Made by a program: the position numbers and the translations under genes. Positions 34,833 through 45,000 of a stretch of DNA of 64,000 nucleotides are shown here, one piece after another. The stretch lies in NCBI RefSeq assembly GCF_963678975.1, contig NC_089272.1:1984001-2048000 (forward strand), written 5' to 3'. This DNA comes from Dysidea avara. Its lineage: Eukaryota > Porifera > Demospongiae > Dictyoceratida > Dysideidae. The notes beneath the pieces were generated by a model that did no database searches, had not been told where the DNA came from, and saw only the letters and a list, made by a program, of their open reading frames with translations. Every line of letters starts with the position of its first letter. The stretch's first letter is position 1.

Positions 34833-35507
34833 TCACAACCACTCTCGGCAATCCCTTGCCATAAAAATCCTCTGGGATGCAGTCATACAAACCTTCGAGG
34901 CATCATCCAGCATCCGTCGAACCAGTGACCTTGTGATATTGATGTCCTTATCAATAAAATGTAGTACATTGTAAGTGTTAGTGACTGAAAATTGCTGGAA
35001 GTGACCTAAAACGCTGATCTCAAGAGTCTCATAAAAGTTGGTAACATTTAACCGATCTAGCTCTGATAGAATTTGGTGGTATTCAGCCTTATTTTGTTTG
35101 CGGGATCTAGCCTGCTCAAGATGGTGGGCACTGTCCAATGGACATGTCAGTTCAAATAAAAGTATACTAGAAGTGACGGTATTATGGATAACAATGTCTG
35201 GTCTAAAGGGGGTCACAATCACATTAGGTGGAAGTGTAGATGGGGGTGACTCACTGGCTCGCAAGTTAGGAAGGTCAGCATAAACCTGGATATAGGGCAA
35301 GTCAATGTAAACCCTGATGAAACTGTCGACCAAAGACTGAATGACTAAATCATGTCGATAAGTGTACTTTTCCTGAGATAACGCAACCGGGCAACCCCCC
35401 AAGACATGAGCAGTAGACATGAGCAACCCCCCAAGACATGAGCAGCCCCCCAAGACATGAGCAGTAGTCGGACGTGAGGAATCACAAAGTACACATTTTG
35501 CATGACA
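34833..35507 (-). mobile_element. Retroelement C-terminus: zinc knuckle and RLE-type endonuclease
   Basis: Minus-strand open frame. A Cys/His cluster (CHAKCVLC, then TAHVLGGC) is followed by YTYRHDLVIQSL, YADLPNLRASESPPSTLPP and then RPDIVIH...FELTCPLD, ARSRKQNKAEY and ISVLGHFQ. RPD with 14 residues to E matches the K/R-PD-x12-14-D/E signature of restriction-like endonucleases found after the reverse transcriptase and CCHC finger in R2-type non-LTR retrotransposons. The RT itself is absent. Upstream minus-strand text (about 35510-35690) is broken. I infer a truncated element of that class; the assignment rests on motif pattern only. Confidence 0.65.
35391..35464. repeat. In-frame minisatellite in the zinc-knuckle region
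   Basis: Repeated CCCCCCAAGACATGAGCAG words, three to four copies with variable joins. In the minus-strand frame they duplicate TAHVLGGC without breaking it. Confidence 0.75.
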
Positions 35508-35696
35508 TTATATATTCCACCTTCTATTTACACGAGATTTACAATGGTGAGCAATTCAGTAGTGGATGAAAATAATCCCCATGCCCAACCACAATAGCTG
35601 CATTCACATCCAGGGCGGAATTCAAAAGGAAAACTAAGAAAAGATTTTCTCAGTCTGGCTCAACATGGACATGCCAGAAAATCAGCCGGCAACTCC

Positions 35697-35810
35697 AGTG
35701 ACACATCATACTATACACTAGTGACACATCATACTATACACTAGTGACACATCATACTATACACTAGTGACACATCATACTATACACTAGTGACACATAC
35801 TATACACTAG
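35697..35810. repeat. 23-bp minisatellite, five units
   Basis: Four exact copies of a 23-base unit starting AGTGACACATCATACTATAC and a fifth shortened by a few bases. Confidence 0.95.
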
Positions 35811-36847
35811 CTGTCGGGTAATGCTAGTTACATCCAGTGATTCAAAGAGAGCACTGATGGAATATCATCATGTGAGCTGAATAAACAACTACATATGTTG
35901 CAATGAACACTTGCCCTATTTGTGGCACATGACACAACTATACACATCATTTCATTTCAGTGGTATACAATGAACATATTAACTGAATGCTTGTGGAGGA
36001 CTTGGGTATCGATTTCAAAGCATGACGATCACATAGGTGTTAAGATACATGGAAAGTGATAATTTTTCAAATGGAGAGATGAAAATGAATCAGTTGTGAG
36101 TAAATACCTTTTATCACATATAAATTAAAAGGATCCTTCATTGCCGATTTAGGGAATTTTGTGCAATATGTTTGTAGTGATAGCATGGATAACATTACTG
36201 CTATAATTACATCATATTATCGCAACGTGATGACAGGCAGCGTGTATACTGCATATACAAATGCGTTTTAGATATCTCAACCAGCTGATAATTAAAGCAA
36301 GTACTTTAAGCTGCCATGTGGACACATCCCTGGAATCATCAAAATTAAGGGCCAGTTTCATCCAGTATTAACCGAGTTGGTTGACGTTAAAACTTTCTGA
36401 TCAACTTCATTTGTACAATGTACAATCACAAATTACAGATATCACACATGAAGGTGTATATGTGCATGACAGTATATTTAATTTAAAAACAGGAAACTTT
36501 GATGACTTGCATTAACCGAAGATATAGAAATGGACTGCAAACAAAGTGTGCTGGGGGAAGGCTATAAAATATGCACTAAAACAATCCAACAGGCACTAGC
36601 TCCTTTTAGTATCTGACTCCACAGAAGCTATTAATGCCTTTCTTCCAGCCAAAGAACACCTTTGTTTCATAATATTTGGGAACAAAATTGTGCATGTTGC
36701 TAATGTCACTGCAGATAGCATGTTACATAGGAATAATAGCAAGACATTACCATTCAAAACACGTATCGACGTTTTGTGATCAGGCAGCATTAATGTGCGG
36801 AATGCCAGCTACAGATTTGTTTTGCTAAGTGTTAAAGTTTATACTTC
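35811..36847. other. Intergenic; nothing recognised
   Basis: No motif-bearing frame on either strand. Confidence 0.5.
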
Positions 36848-36855
36848 CCTGTGTT

Positions 36856-37772
36856 CAGTGTTTAATCTAGGATTTCTCTTTTGGGGTGGAATCAAGAATT
36901 TGGGGGGGTGACCAGGTGAAAGTCTTGTCCAAATTCACAATAATTGAAATACGTAGTTGTGAAACTGGCCCGGGTTAGTCATTTATCAAGGCTGTGTCAT
37001 GAGTGTTGATTTTTGTAATTAAGTGAAACCAGATCCTATGTGATTGGACCGTGGTAGAGCTTGATGCATGAGTGTAGTAGTGATGACAATAATGTACGTA
37101 CTTATGTATGTAATACCTAAGTCACCATGTGGACCTCACAGAGTCATGTATACAATTATTCTATTGATATAGTGCACTGTGTACATATGTTGAAACTGTT
37201 AAACAAACGATTTGTGTGAGATCACTGAGATATTACATGTACAGTATTGACTATCACTGTATCCACAAAGTACTAGCAAATTAAGATCTGCATGGGTGGA
37301 TGTCTTTCAAGAAACCTAGGCTAGAAATAAAAGGAAAATTTCATGATTTTTAAAAATCAGGCGTATTGGCTGTGTATGCCATTTTGAAAGTATAAACTGG
37401 CTCAGAAATGTTTACCAAATTACACTTATGAGATTGAATTTAAGGAAAATTTTGAGAGTTAAGCATGCTATTTGGAAAAAAATATTGAATATAGCCATCA
37501 CTATAATTTTTGTTATTTACATATGTACCCATACAAGAGATTTTTAAAAATTAAATTATCTGAAACCATAGATACAATATATCTATGCTGAAACTGATTT
37601 GAGATTTTAAGGTTGTTTTGCAATTTATAACCAGGGGAAAATTTGTGAGATTGAATCTGAAAGCATTTAAAATAATTTTGTGTGCCAAGCTTTAGTGTAC
37701 TAGCCACTCATAATTTTAGGGGGGGGGGGGGGGGGGGGGAATTCCCCCCTAACAGCCCTAGAATAAACACTG
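36856..37772. mobile_element. hAT-like element, TIR CAGTGTTTAATCTAGG, 8-bp TSD
   Basis: 917 bp. Left CAGTGTTTAATCTAGG; right the reverse complement of CAGTGTTTATTCTAGG. CCTGTGTT is repeated exactly at 36848-36855 and 37773-37780. Near the right end is a run of about 21 G followed by AATTCCCCCC. No coding capacity. Confidence 0.88.
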
Positions 37773-38039
37773 CCTGTGTTAATTGTACCATCATTCACAC
37801 AACGTGCTACACATGTGTCTTTTGGAAGGCAAACTGTCGCTTCACCACTGGATTTATTGGCAACATAGTTATTGTATACAGAAACCAGACAATTGGTATA
37901 GTTATGTAAAACAACAACAACATTTCTGGCATAGTGGTGTCACCATCTGTATCCTGATGGTATCCATACAGAGGTTTGCAATTAGCAAACATACGTAACT
38001 ATCAGTTACTTACATGTAAATATGTTTTGGCTAGAGAAA

Positions 38040-38320
38040 GCCATTTCAGCCAAATCACCACCAATGATAACATTCAATGACCTTCAAAATGTATCTGTCC
38101 CTCACCAATACATACACAATTTCCGCGCAGTTCAGAGCATTCACAATAGTATCCACAGCATAAAGGACTATCTGTTCGGTTGATTTACCTGTACCTTGAA
38201 AAGGACTTAAATGGTGATTTGTTTCAAGGTATCGATCTAGTTGATTTGCCACAAACTGGAACTGCAGAAATTGGGCGGTAATTTGAAGGGTGAAGATCAC
38301 CCGTGCAGCAAAATGGTGGC
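38040..38320 (-). mobile_element. Reverse transcriptase fragment (finger region)
   Basis: The minus-strand frame reads ANQLDRYLETNHHLSPFQ and GKSTEQIVLYAVDTIVNAL, the LINE RT segment usually seen as '...YLE.NNLLSPFQSGFRKGHSTE'. It is short and isolated, hence a relic. Confidence 0.55.
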
Positions 38321-40118
38321 CTTGCGTGACAAGCGTGCACCAAAAAAGTTCTTTGTGACAACCACACTACCTCTCGCATAATATCGTACATACGCCGATA
38401 ATACAGTCTGTATTAAATAAAATAGCGGGCGTTAATTAGAACAGTGATCGTTTATTGGAGTAGATTCAAAAAGTGAGTTGAAATTGTTTGTACTGTCAGT
38501 GTGGGATGATGCGTGTTGCAAATGTTAGCAATCCATACTCGGGTCATTGGTAGATTACGAGTTAGACCGTTTGGGATTTCCTTCCCATTATGACAAAATT
38601 GAGCTTTAATAGTGATACATACTACGTATGCGTTATTTTCATCATTTATGGTATGACTCCTATTGGGTCACTATTAGCCATCTACATAACATCACTACAT
38701 AAAACTGTTCACTATTTCCACCAAACAATCTGGGCAAACCAGCTGAGCTGACTGCCCAGTATCTAATCTTAAATCAAAAGTCAATATGTAGGAAACTACT
38801 TGATAAGGCAGCTGGATTTTCAGTTTCATAAAAGATTTTTTCTGGCTATAAGCTGTTTGGAGTGGACGCATGATCAACTCTTTAGCTAATTGTATTTTTT
38901 ATTTCCTCGCCACACCCACTTTTGGCTTTTGTTATGTTTGTGGTCGCATGTGCCTGAGGACACACCGCATTTGTAAGCAATTTGTAAAATGGTGGTTTCT
39001 CTCTAAAATTTATTTGTGGTGTTTTCAGGCTCGGGTGTTTTGGTGCATTGGCGTGAGCAAACAAAGTTTTACAGTAATCCTAGGTCTGGAGTATGCAACA
39101 TGTTGTGTAGCATATATCAAACATTCCTGATGAATTTGATAGTTTTGGCCAAGCTCAATGAGTATTTTTAAACCAGGCGCACGCCCACAGCCGGCCGAAG
39201 GCCTGCTGTGGGCGTGCGCCCGGTTTACTGAAATTGTTTTCGTAAAAGTGTGTGTACCTATCTATCATAGATATTATAGTATAACCACTATGTATCTATC
39301 TACCTATGTTTGTCCGTACGCACCCACGTGAGCAAAATCGTTTAATAACAGTAAAAGCAGCTTTTACGTAAGAAGTAAAAGTGAAATGAAGTCTGTATTA
39401 AACTTCTGCACAGGTGAACTTTGCTCTGAGGTGGTTTCTTTTCGGCGGACTGAAATACGGGTGTGGTGACTTTCCTCAGACTACCTTCCCCTTGAGGTTT
39501 TCAGGCATTTAGCAACTGAAAAACAACGGTGCAGGCCTCGTACACTGCCAGGAAAAGCCTATCGCTTCGAGTTGAAAGGGGGCGTATCCCTTACGTACGC
39601 GAACAAAAATGAAGAGCAGCTTTGAGGCTTTGTCGAGAGAATTTGTGGGAAAAAACACGTTAGTCACACTATAAAACAGTTTAGAAGATAGTTTTGTGCG
39701 AAATATGTTGGTAAAAGCAGTTTATTTAACAAACGCTTCCTTAGCAGTGCATAGCAACGTAATTGAACGAATTACTAATATTTCATGAATTACGAAATAC
39801 GAGAAATAGCTAATTATATTATTGCACAACCCAAACTACCCTATTGTAAAGTAGTAATACATAGTTGGTTAATTCATAGTAGTATATACTGTCTATAGTT
39901 AATTCCAGATGAGTTAGCTAGCTGCATGGCGCCTGGTCTTTAGAAGTAGCACAACATCAACTTGTTAAATATCCAGTCATGGCAGCTCCCAGCTAGGGCT
40001 CCTTCTAGGCAGGTTTGCATTTGCCTAGCATCCATGAAGAAGGTAACACAACCAAATATGCACAAAAAAGAACCTATGGATGTCAAAACCACTGAAGGTA
40101 GCCTGTGGTTGTTGTATA
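38321..40118. other. Intergenic; no gene, a more CpG-containing block
   Basis: About 39400-39660 has more CG dinucleotides than its surroundings and an open 21-codon ATG frame (MKSSFEALSREFVGKNT...) before a possible donor GTTAGT. It might be a first exon or promoter of the CARD gene 2 kb downstream, or a dispersed repeat. Not decidable here. Confidence 0.35.
39170..39226. repeat. GC-rich hairpin, about 22-nt arms
   Basis: AAACCAGGCGCACGCCCACA pairs with TGTGGGCGTGCGCCCGGTTT with one change. The short loop CGGCCGAAGGCCTG itself has a small GGCC stem. Confidence 0.85.
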
Positions 40119-41453
40119 GACCTTGGGGTGCATGTTAATTTTCCATATACACTCAGGATCTATTAATTGATAGAAAATGGCAACGGAGTGGCACAGGTGT
40201 TTCACTTGTCTGAGTTGTCTCACATTCTTCCCAAATTCTGTATACACTTAGGATCTATCCGCAATGTTAATTGTTAGAAAGTGCACAGAGTGGTAACTAT
40301 CTCACGTTTCAGCTAACATAGATGAGAGAGTGACTCAGTAACAAAACAGGAGTTCTGTGAAATGCTTTATAATATAGTATTGTAACAATCCTACAGCACA
40401 TCACAAACAGTGGTTTTTGGGTATGTTACTTTGTACTAACATCAATTATCAGCCTGTACCAGAGCACTGAAGTTCTTAAGGATGAAGAAATTAATATGGT
40501 AATGAATGGGATAGTGTTTCAATTTCTTAAAATCAGTAACAATTTTGTGTTTCAAGTTTGTCAGTGGTGTTAATAGGCCATTGCTACATCAGGCTTTCTT
40601 GTACAGCCTCATGGCTAATACTGTACAGCGTAATAATTTCCGGGGGGGGGGGATTTTGATGAATTTATGAAATTCGTCAAATTTTTCCTCGTCAAATCTC
40701 ACGTGACTGGTTAATTACAATACTTAAGTCAGTACATTCGTCAAAATTTTCCTCGTAAATATTTGAAATGAGTGAATTCGTCCACCATCAAATTATTACA
40801 CTGTACAGTAACACACCCTCAAATGAAGCACACCATTCATAATAGCTACGTAATGAGAAATAATCCAACACTACAAGCTGATAATTGATGATGGTACAAA
40901 GTAACATACACAATAACCACTGTTTGTGATGTGCTGTAGGATTATTACCAGAGTCAATTATTACTGCCTGACATAGGCCATTTGTCAGGCAAATATCATG
41001 CATGGCCGACCATACTGGAACCTGCCTGACAAAATGTCAGATCAAAATAGAAGGAAGTTAGAGATTATTATAGTGAAGCATTGTCAATCAATTAGACAAC
41101 AATGATTGTATTATTATAAGTTGAGTCACTCTATTCTATCAATGTATCATAAGGATTTCCAACGAATTGTGTAAAACGGTAGCATATCAATGTCAGGTAA
41201 TGCTTTAGGTTGCCTGAAATTTTCACTGGGATTTGAAAAAAATTATAATTGTCTCTGACAAATTGTTATTATAAATAAACATTTCACAGAACTCCTGCCT
41301 TTTTACTGAGTCGCTCTCTCATCTATGTTAGCTGAAAACGTGAGATAGTTGATACACCTGTTCCACTCTGTGCATTTTCTAACAATTAACATTGCGGATA
41401 GATCTTAAGTGTATACAGAAAACTAATTATCGCATGCCCCATTGCATAAGGTC
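40119..41453. repeat. 1.3-kb foldback element upstream of CARD gene
   Basis: Left arm about 40119-40470 and right arm about 40850-41453 are inverted copies: outer ends GACCTTGGGG / ...CATAAGGTC, then GTATACACTTAGGATCTATC, CAGCTAACATAGATGAGAGA, GGAGTTCTGTGAAATG and, further in, ACAGCACATCACAAACAGTG. The right arm is split by about 320 bases (about 40955-41275). No coding frame. It ends about 195 bases before the first coding exon of the double-CARD gene. Confidence 0.8.
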
Positions 41454-41633
41454 TAATTGATAGTCAGACTTTTTCACCCCTTCTTTGTATTTGTCCTTTA
41501 TACTTTCACTTAGGCTTGTAGTAAACACCTCATACAGGCTCTACCTTCTAATGTTTAACTACTAACGCAAAGTAACTCTAATGTAGCCAGCTATATTATT
41601 CAAATGTATTCATTAAAATACTAACAAACTCTT

Positions 41634-41647
41634 TTATCTCTCTGCAG
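41634..41647 (+). other. 3' splice site before the CARD start codon
   Basis: TTTATCTCTCTGCAG, a strong pyrimidine tract and acceptor, 46 bases before the ATG. It implies an untranslated first exon further upstream, possibly beyond the foldback element. Confidence 0.55.
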
Positions 41648-41650
41648 GCA

Positions 41651-41656
41651 ATGTGA
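41651..41656 (+). promoter_or_regulatory. Start-stop minimal uORF (ATGTGA)
   Basis: ATG directly followed by TGA in the presumed 5' UTR, 38 bases before the main ATG. Start-stop elements are known in other genes to hold back scanning ribosomes. Whether this is in the mRNA depends on the splice site at 41647. Confidence 0.4.
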
Positions 41657-41693
41657 ACAAATCTAAAGAGCCATATAATAGTCAGTGTTCAAG

Positions 41694-42015
41694 ATGGCTA
41701 CTGAGACAGAGCCTAAAGCTTATGGAGTAGCCATGGACAATTATGAGCAATTAGTTAATACAATTCCAGTGGAAGAGGTGCTCCGGAAATTGCTTACTAA
41801 ACGAGTGATCAATTTAAGTGACAAGCAAATCATCATGTCGGGAAAAAGTGATGTCAACCGAGCTGAATGTCTTTTGGATAATCACATTATGAAACAGCTT
41901 AGTGTTGGACAAGATAGACCATTTCTAGACCTTCTTGATGCGATGAGAGAGAGTGGAAAGTGTGACGATTTAGTGAAGAAGATTTACCAAAAGTTAGGAA
42001 TGGAAATGCCACAAA
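41694..42015 (+). CDS. Double-CARD exon 1 (CARD 1)
   Basis: Codes residues 1-107, all of CARD 1. Donor GTAAGA after ATGCCACAAA, phase 1. Reading through the donor adds only 20 residues before a stop. Confidence 0.82.
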
Positions 42016-45000
42016 GTAAGAACTATTTGCTGTGTATTTTTAGTCAGTATTTTAACAAGATACAGTAAGTTAAAAAGTTTGCTCTGGTGAGGGAAAGGCC
42101 CTATAAAGATGGTCAGATGATATTGTAGTTGTTCAGTAATTATACATATAAGTGATTGTGGTATACTGTATTCCTTCTTGTGTACAGTCTAGATGTTTTC
42201 CACAAATTTCAAATACTGTCTTTAACCCAGTATAAGGCCTATACAGTACCTGGCTTGGTAGACTGAATCTTGTGGGTTATGTGCTTTAATTAGGGTACTG
42301 TAATGGTTACAGATAGACCTAGTGCAGGTCCTTACATGTACAATAGTGTAGTACAGCCACAACATCAAACCATAAGTTAACCTAGAATGGACCTTATCTG
42401 CATTGACGTCACAACATAAGAATGGTAGCAGATAGTGTGAGGAATTTGTACACAGTTGTATTGGGAGAGATGGCATTTCACTGTGATAACATTTATTTAC
42501 AGCAGCAAGGGGCAAGGTGAGGCATACGTACTTACAAGGCAAATGCGCACAGTTTTGCATGCATATCAAAACTTAGGTCTGGTTTTGCCTGGTGGAGTTA
42601 TTGTGTAGTACCACATCACAATAACTGGCCTCTTACCTTCATTATCGAATGGATCCATGTCGTGAAAGCCAAAAATGAAGCTCACTTTGGTTACTATGGG
42701 TGAATACATGATGATAACCCATTGTTCTCTTGTGTGGGTTCACCAGTTATATGATTATGTTACAAAAATGTAAACAAACAAGTATACGGAAAATTAGCAG
42801 GGATCATAGAATAAGCTATTCATCGTACAGTACAGTATTAGGTATCATAAAGGTTTGAGCTTTTTGGTCAATAATATAACCCTAAAAAAAAAAAACAGCC
42901 TCACAATGCCTTCATGATGCTGGTAAGGTATAAGCAAGCCCAAAAGTGTCTGCAAAGTACAGCTATAATGCTACTGGCTTGGTTTTTTCACTGTTCAACA
43001 TAGCTTCAGCCCAACTGGTGCCTTTTGGCATACAGCTGTTACACAGTACGTGCAATGCATGTTTCATGGACTTACCTGTGTCCTCTTTTGTGTCCCATCC
43101 ATTTATCTATCTTTGCTGACAGCGAAAGGTGTCGATTTGCAGTAGCGTAGCATGATTGCTTCCTTATGTAATGGGAATCGTCCAAATTTCTGTTGAAACT
43201 AGATTGATTGTAGAGTTTCTTCACATTGTGTTCTTTGTTGTACTGCTGTATAACGGACTGAACATAGCTACAAACAGCATAGTGGCACTTTGGTTTCAGT
43301 AATAATTGATAGTTGGGGTGTGCGTTCAGATGCAAAATTAATTTAATGGCATGCTTGGGGACTAGTGTCATTCGTCCTTTTTGTGTGGTCATAATTGTGT
43401 CATTAAAAAGGTAAACAAACAAGTAGAAAGAGAAAAAAAGAAAGAGTTTTCAGTCTGATTAGGGATCATAGCAATAAAAAGTAGTGAAACAAGAGAGGTC
43501 GCATACACCTGCAGATATACTAGTGACATTTATTCCCTAATTTAATCATAGGCACGGACCGAAGCAGGATTAAATCTCCTCCGCAGCCTCCCTTGTGCCA
43601 ACACATTTTTCTCGTGAGATATATAGTACAGTAGACCCTCGGTTATCCGGCCCCCGTTTATCCGGCCCCCGTTTATCCGGAACCTCGATTATCCGGAATT
43701 GAAAATGACTGTTCTATTAGAGTATTTTGAGTATAGGTGTGCGTTCTATTAGAGTATTTCAATGGAGCTCTGTATATAAATGTATGGGCTTCAATTATCC
43801 GAACTATTCACTTATCCGAACACTTTTATCATTGCCTGAGAACAAAGGGGTTCGGATAACCGAGGGTCTACTGTATAGTGTTCTGCGGGGTACCTAGTCC
43901 CGGATGACTCATATACACCTGGGTAGCACCTGGGTAGAGTGTACAGGGGTCTCGATCAGCTGGCCAATTATATGGAAGCTGAAAGCTTGTGTGTGTTGTG
44001 TATGTACTGTGTAGTCAGCCCCTTTCCTCTTTTCACTGCTTTGGGAACTGACCCAGTGAAAGAGGGTGGTGGGAGGTTGGCTACGTGTTTGTGTGTGTGC
44101 GTGCGTGTGTGTGTGCGTGCGTGTGTGCGTGCGTGTGTGTGTGCGTGCGTGTGTGTGTGCGTGCGTGCGTGTGTGTGTGTGCATATATACCATTATATGC
44201 TATATATTACTGCACAGGTATGCAACAAAGAGGTGATATTGACCATGGAGATACATCTTCATTTCAAGGTATGTTTGGGACCTACTTGACATGGTCACTA
44301 TAATGAGGTGGTCTTATTAATGAGGTCATGAAGTACACCTTAGCTAAGTTTGGGACCTACTTGACATGGTCACTATAATGAGGTGGTCTTATTAATGAGG
44401 TCATGAAGTACACCTTAGCTAAGTTTGGGACCTACTTGACATGGTCACTATAATGAGGTGGTTTTATTAATGAGGTCATGAGGTACACCTTAGCTTTGTT
44501 TGGGACCTACTTGACATGGTCACTATAATGAGGTGGTCTTATTAATGAGGTCATGAAGTACACCTTAGCTATGTTTGGGACCTACTTGACATGGTCACTG
44601 TAATGAGGTGGTCTTATTAATGAGGTCATGAAGTACACCTTAGCTAAGTTTGGGACCTACTTGACATGGTCACTATAATGAGGTGGTCTTATTAATGAGG
44701 TCATGAGGTACACCTTAGCTTTGTTTGGGACCTACTTGACATGGTCACTATAATGAGGTGGTCTTATTAATGAGGTCATGAAGTACACCTTAGCTATGTT
44801 TGGGACCTACTTGACATGGTCACTGTAATGAGGTGGTCTTATTAATGAGATCATGAAGTACACCTTAGCTAAGTTTGGGACCTACTTGACATGGTCACTA
44901 TAATGAGGTGGTCTTATTAATGAGGTCATGAAGTACACCTTAGCTAAGTTTGGGGCCTACTTGACATGGTCACTATAATGAGGTGGTTTTATTAATGAGG

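Noticed and set aside
43909..44193. Antisense open frame rich in His/Thr/Arg and its sense counterpart rich in Cys/Val
   Set aside because: Both are translations of the GT/GC microsatellite before CARD exon 2.
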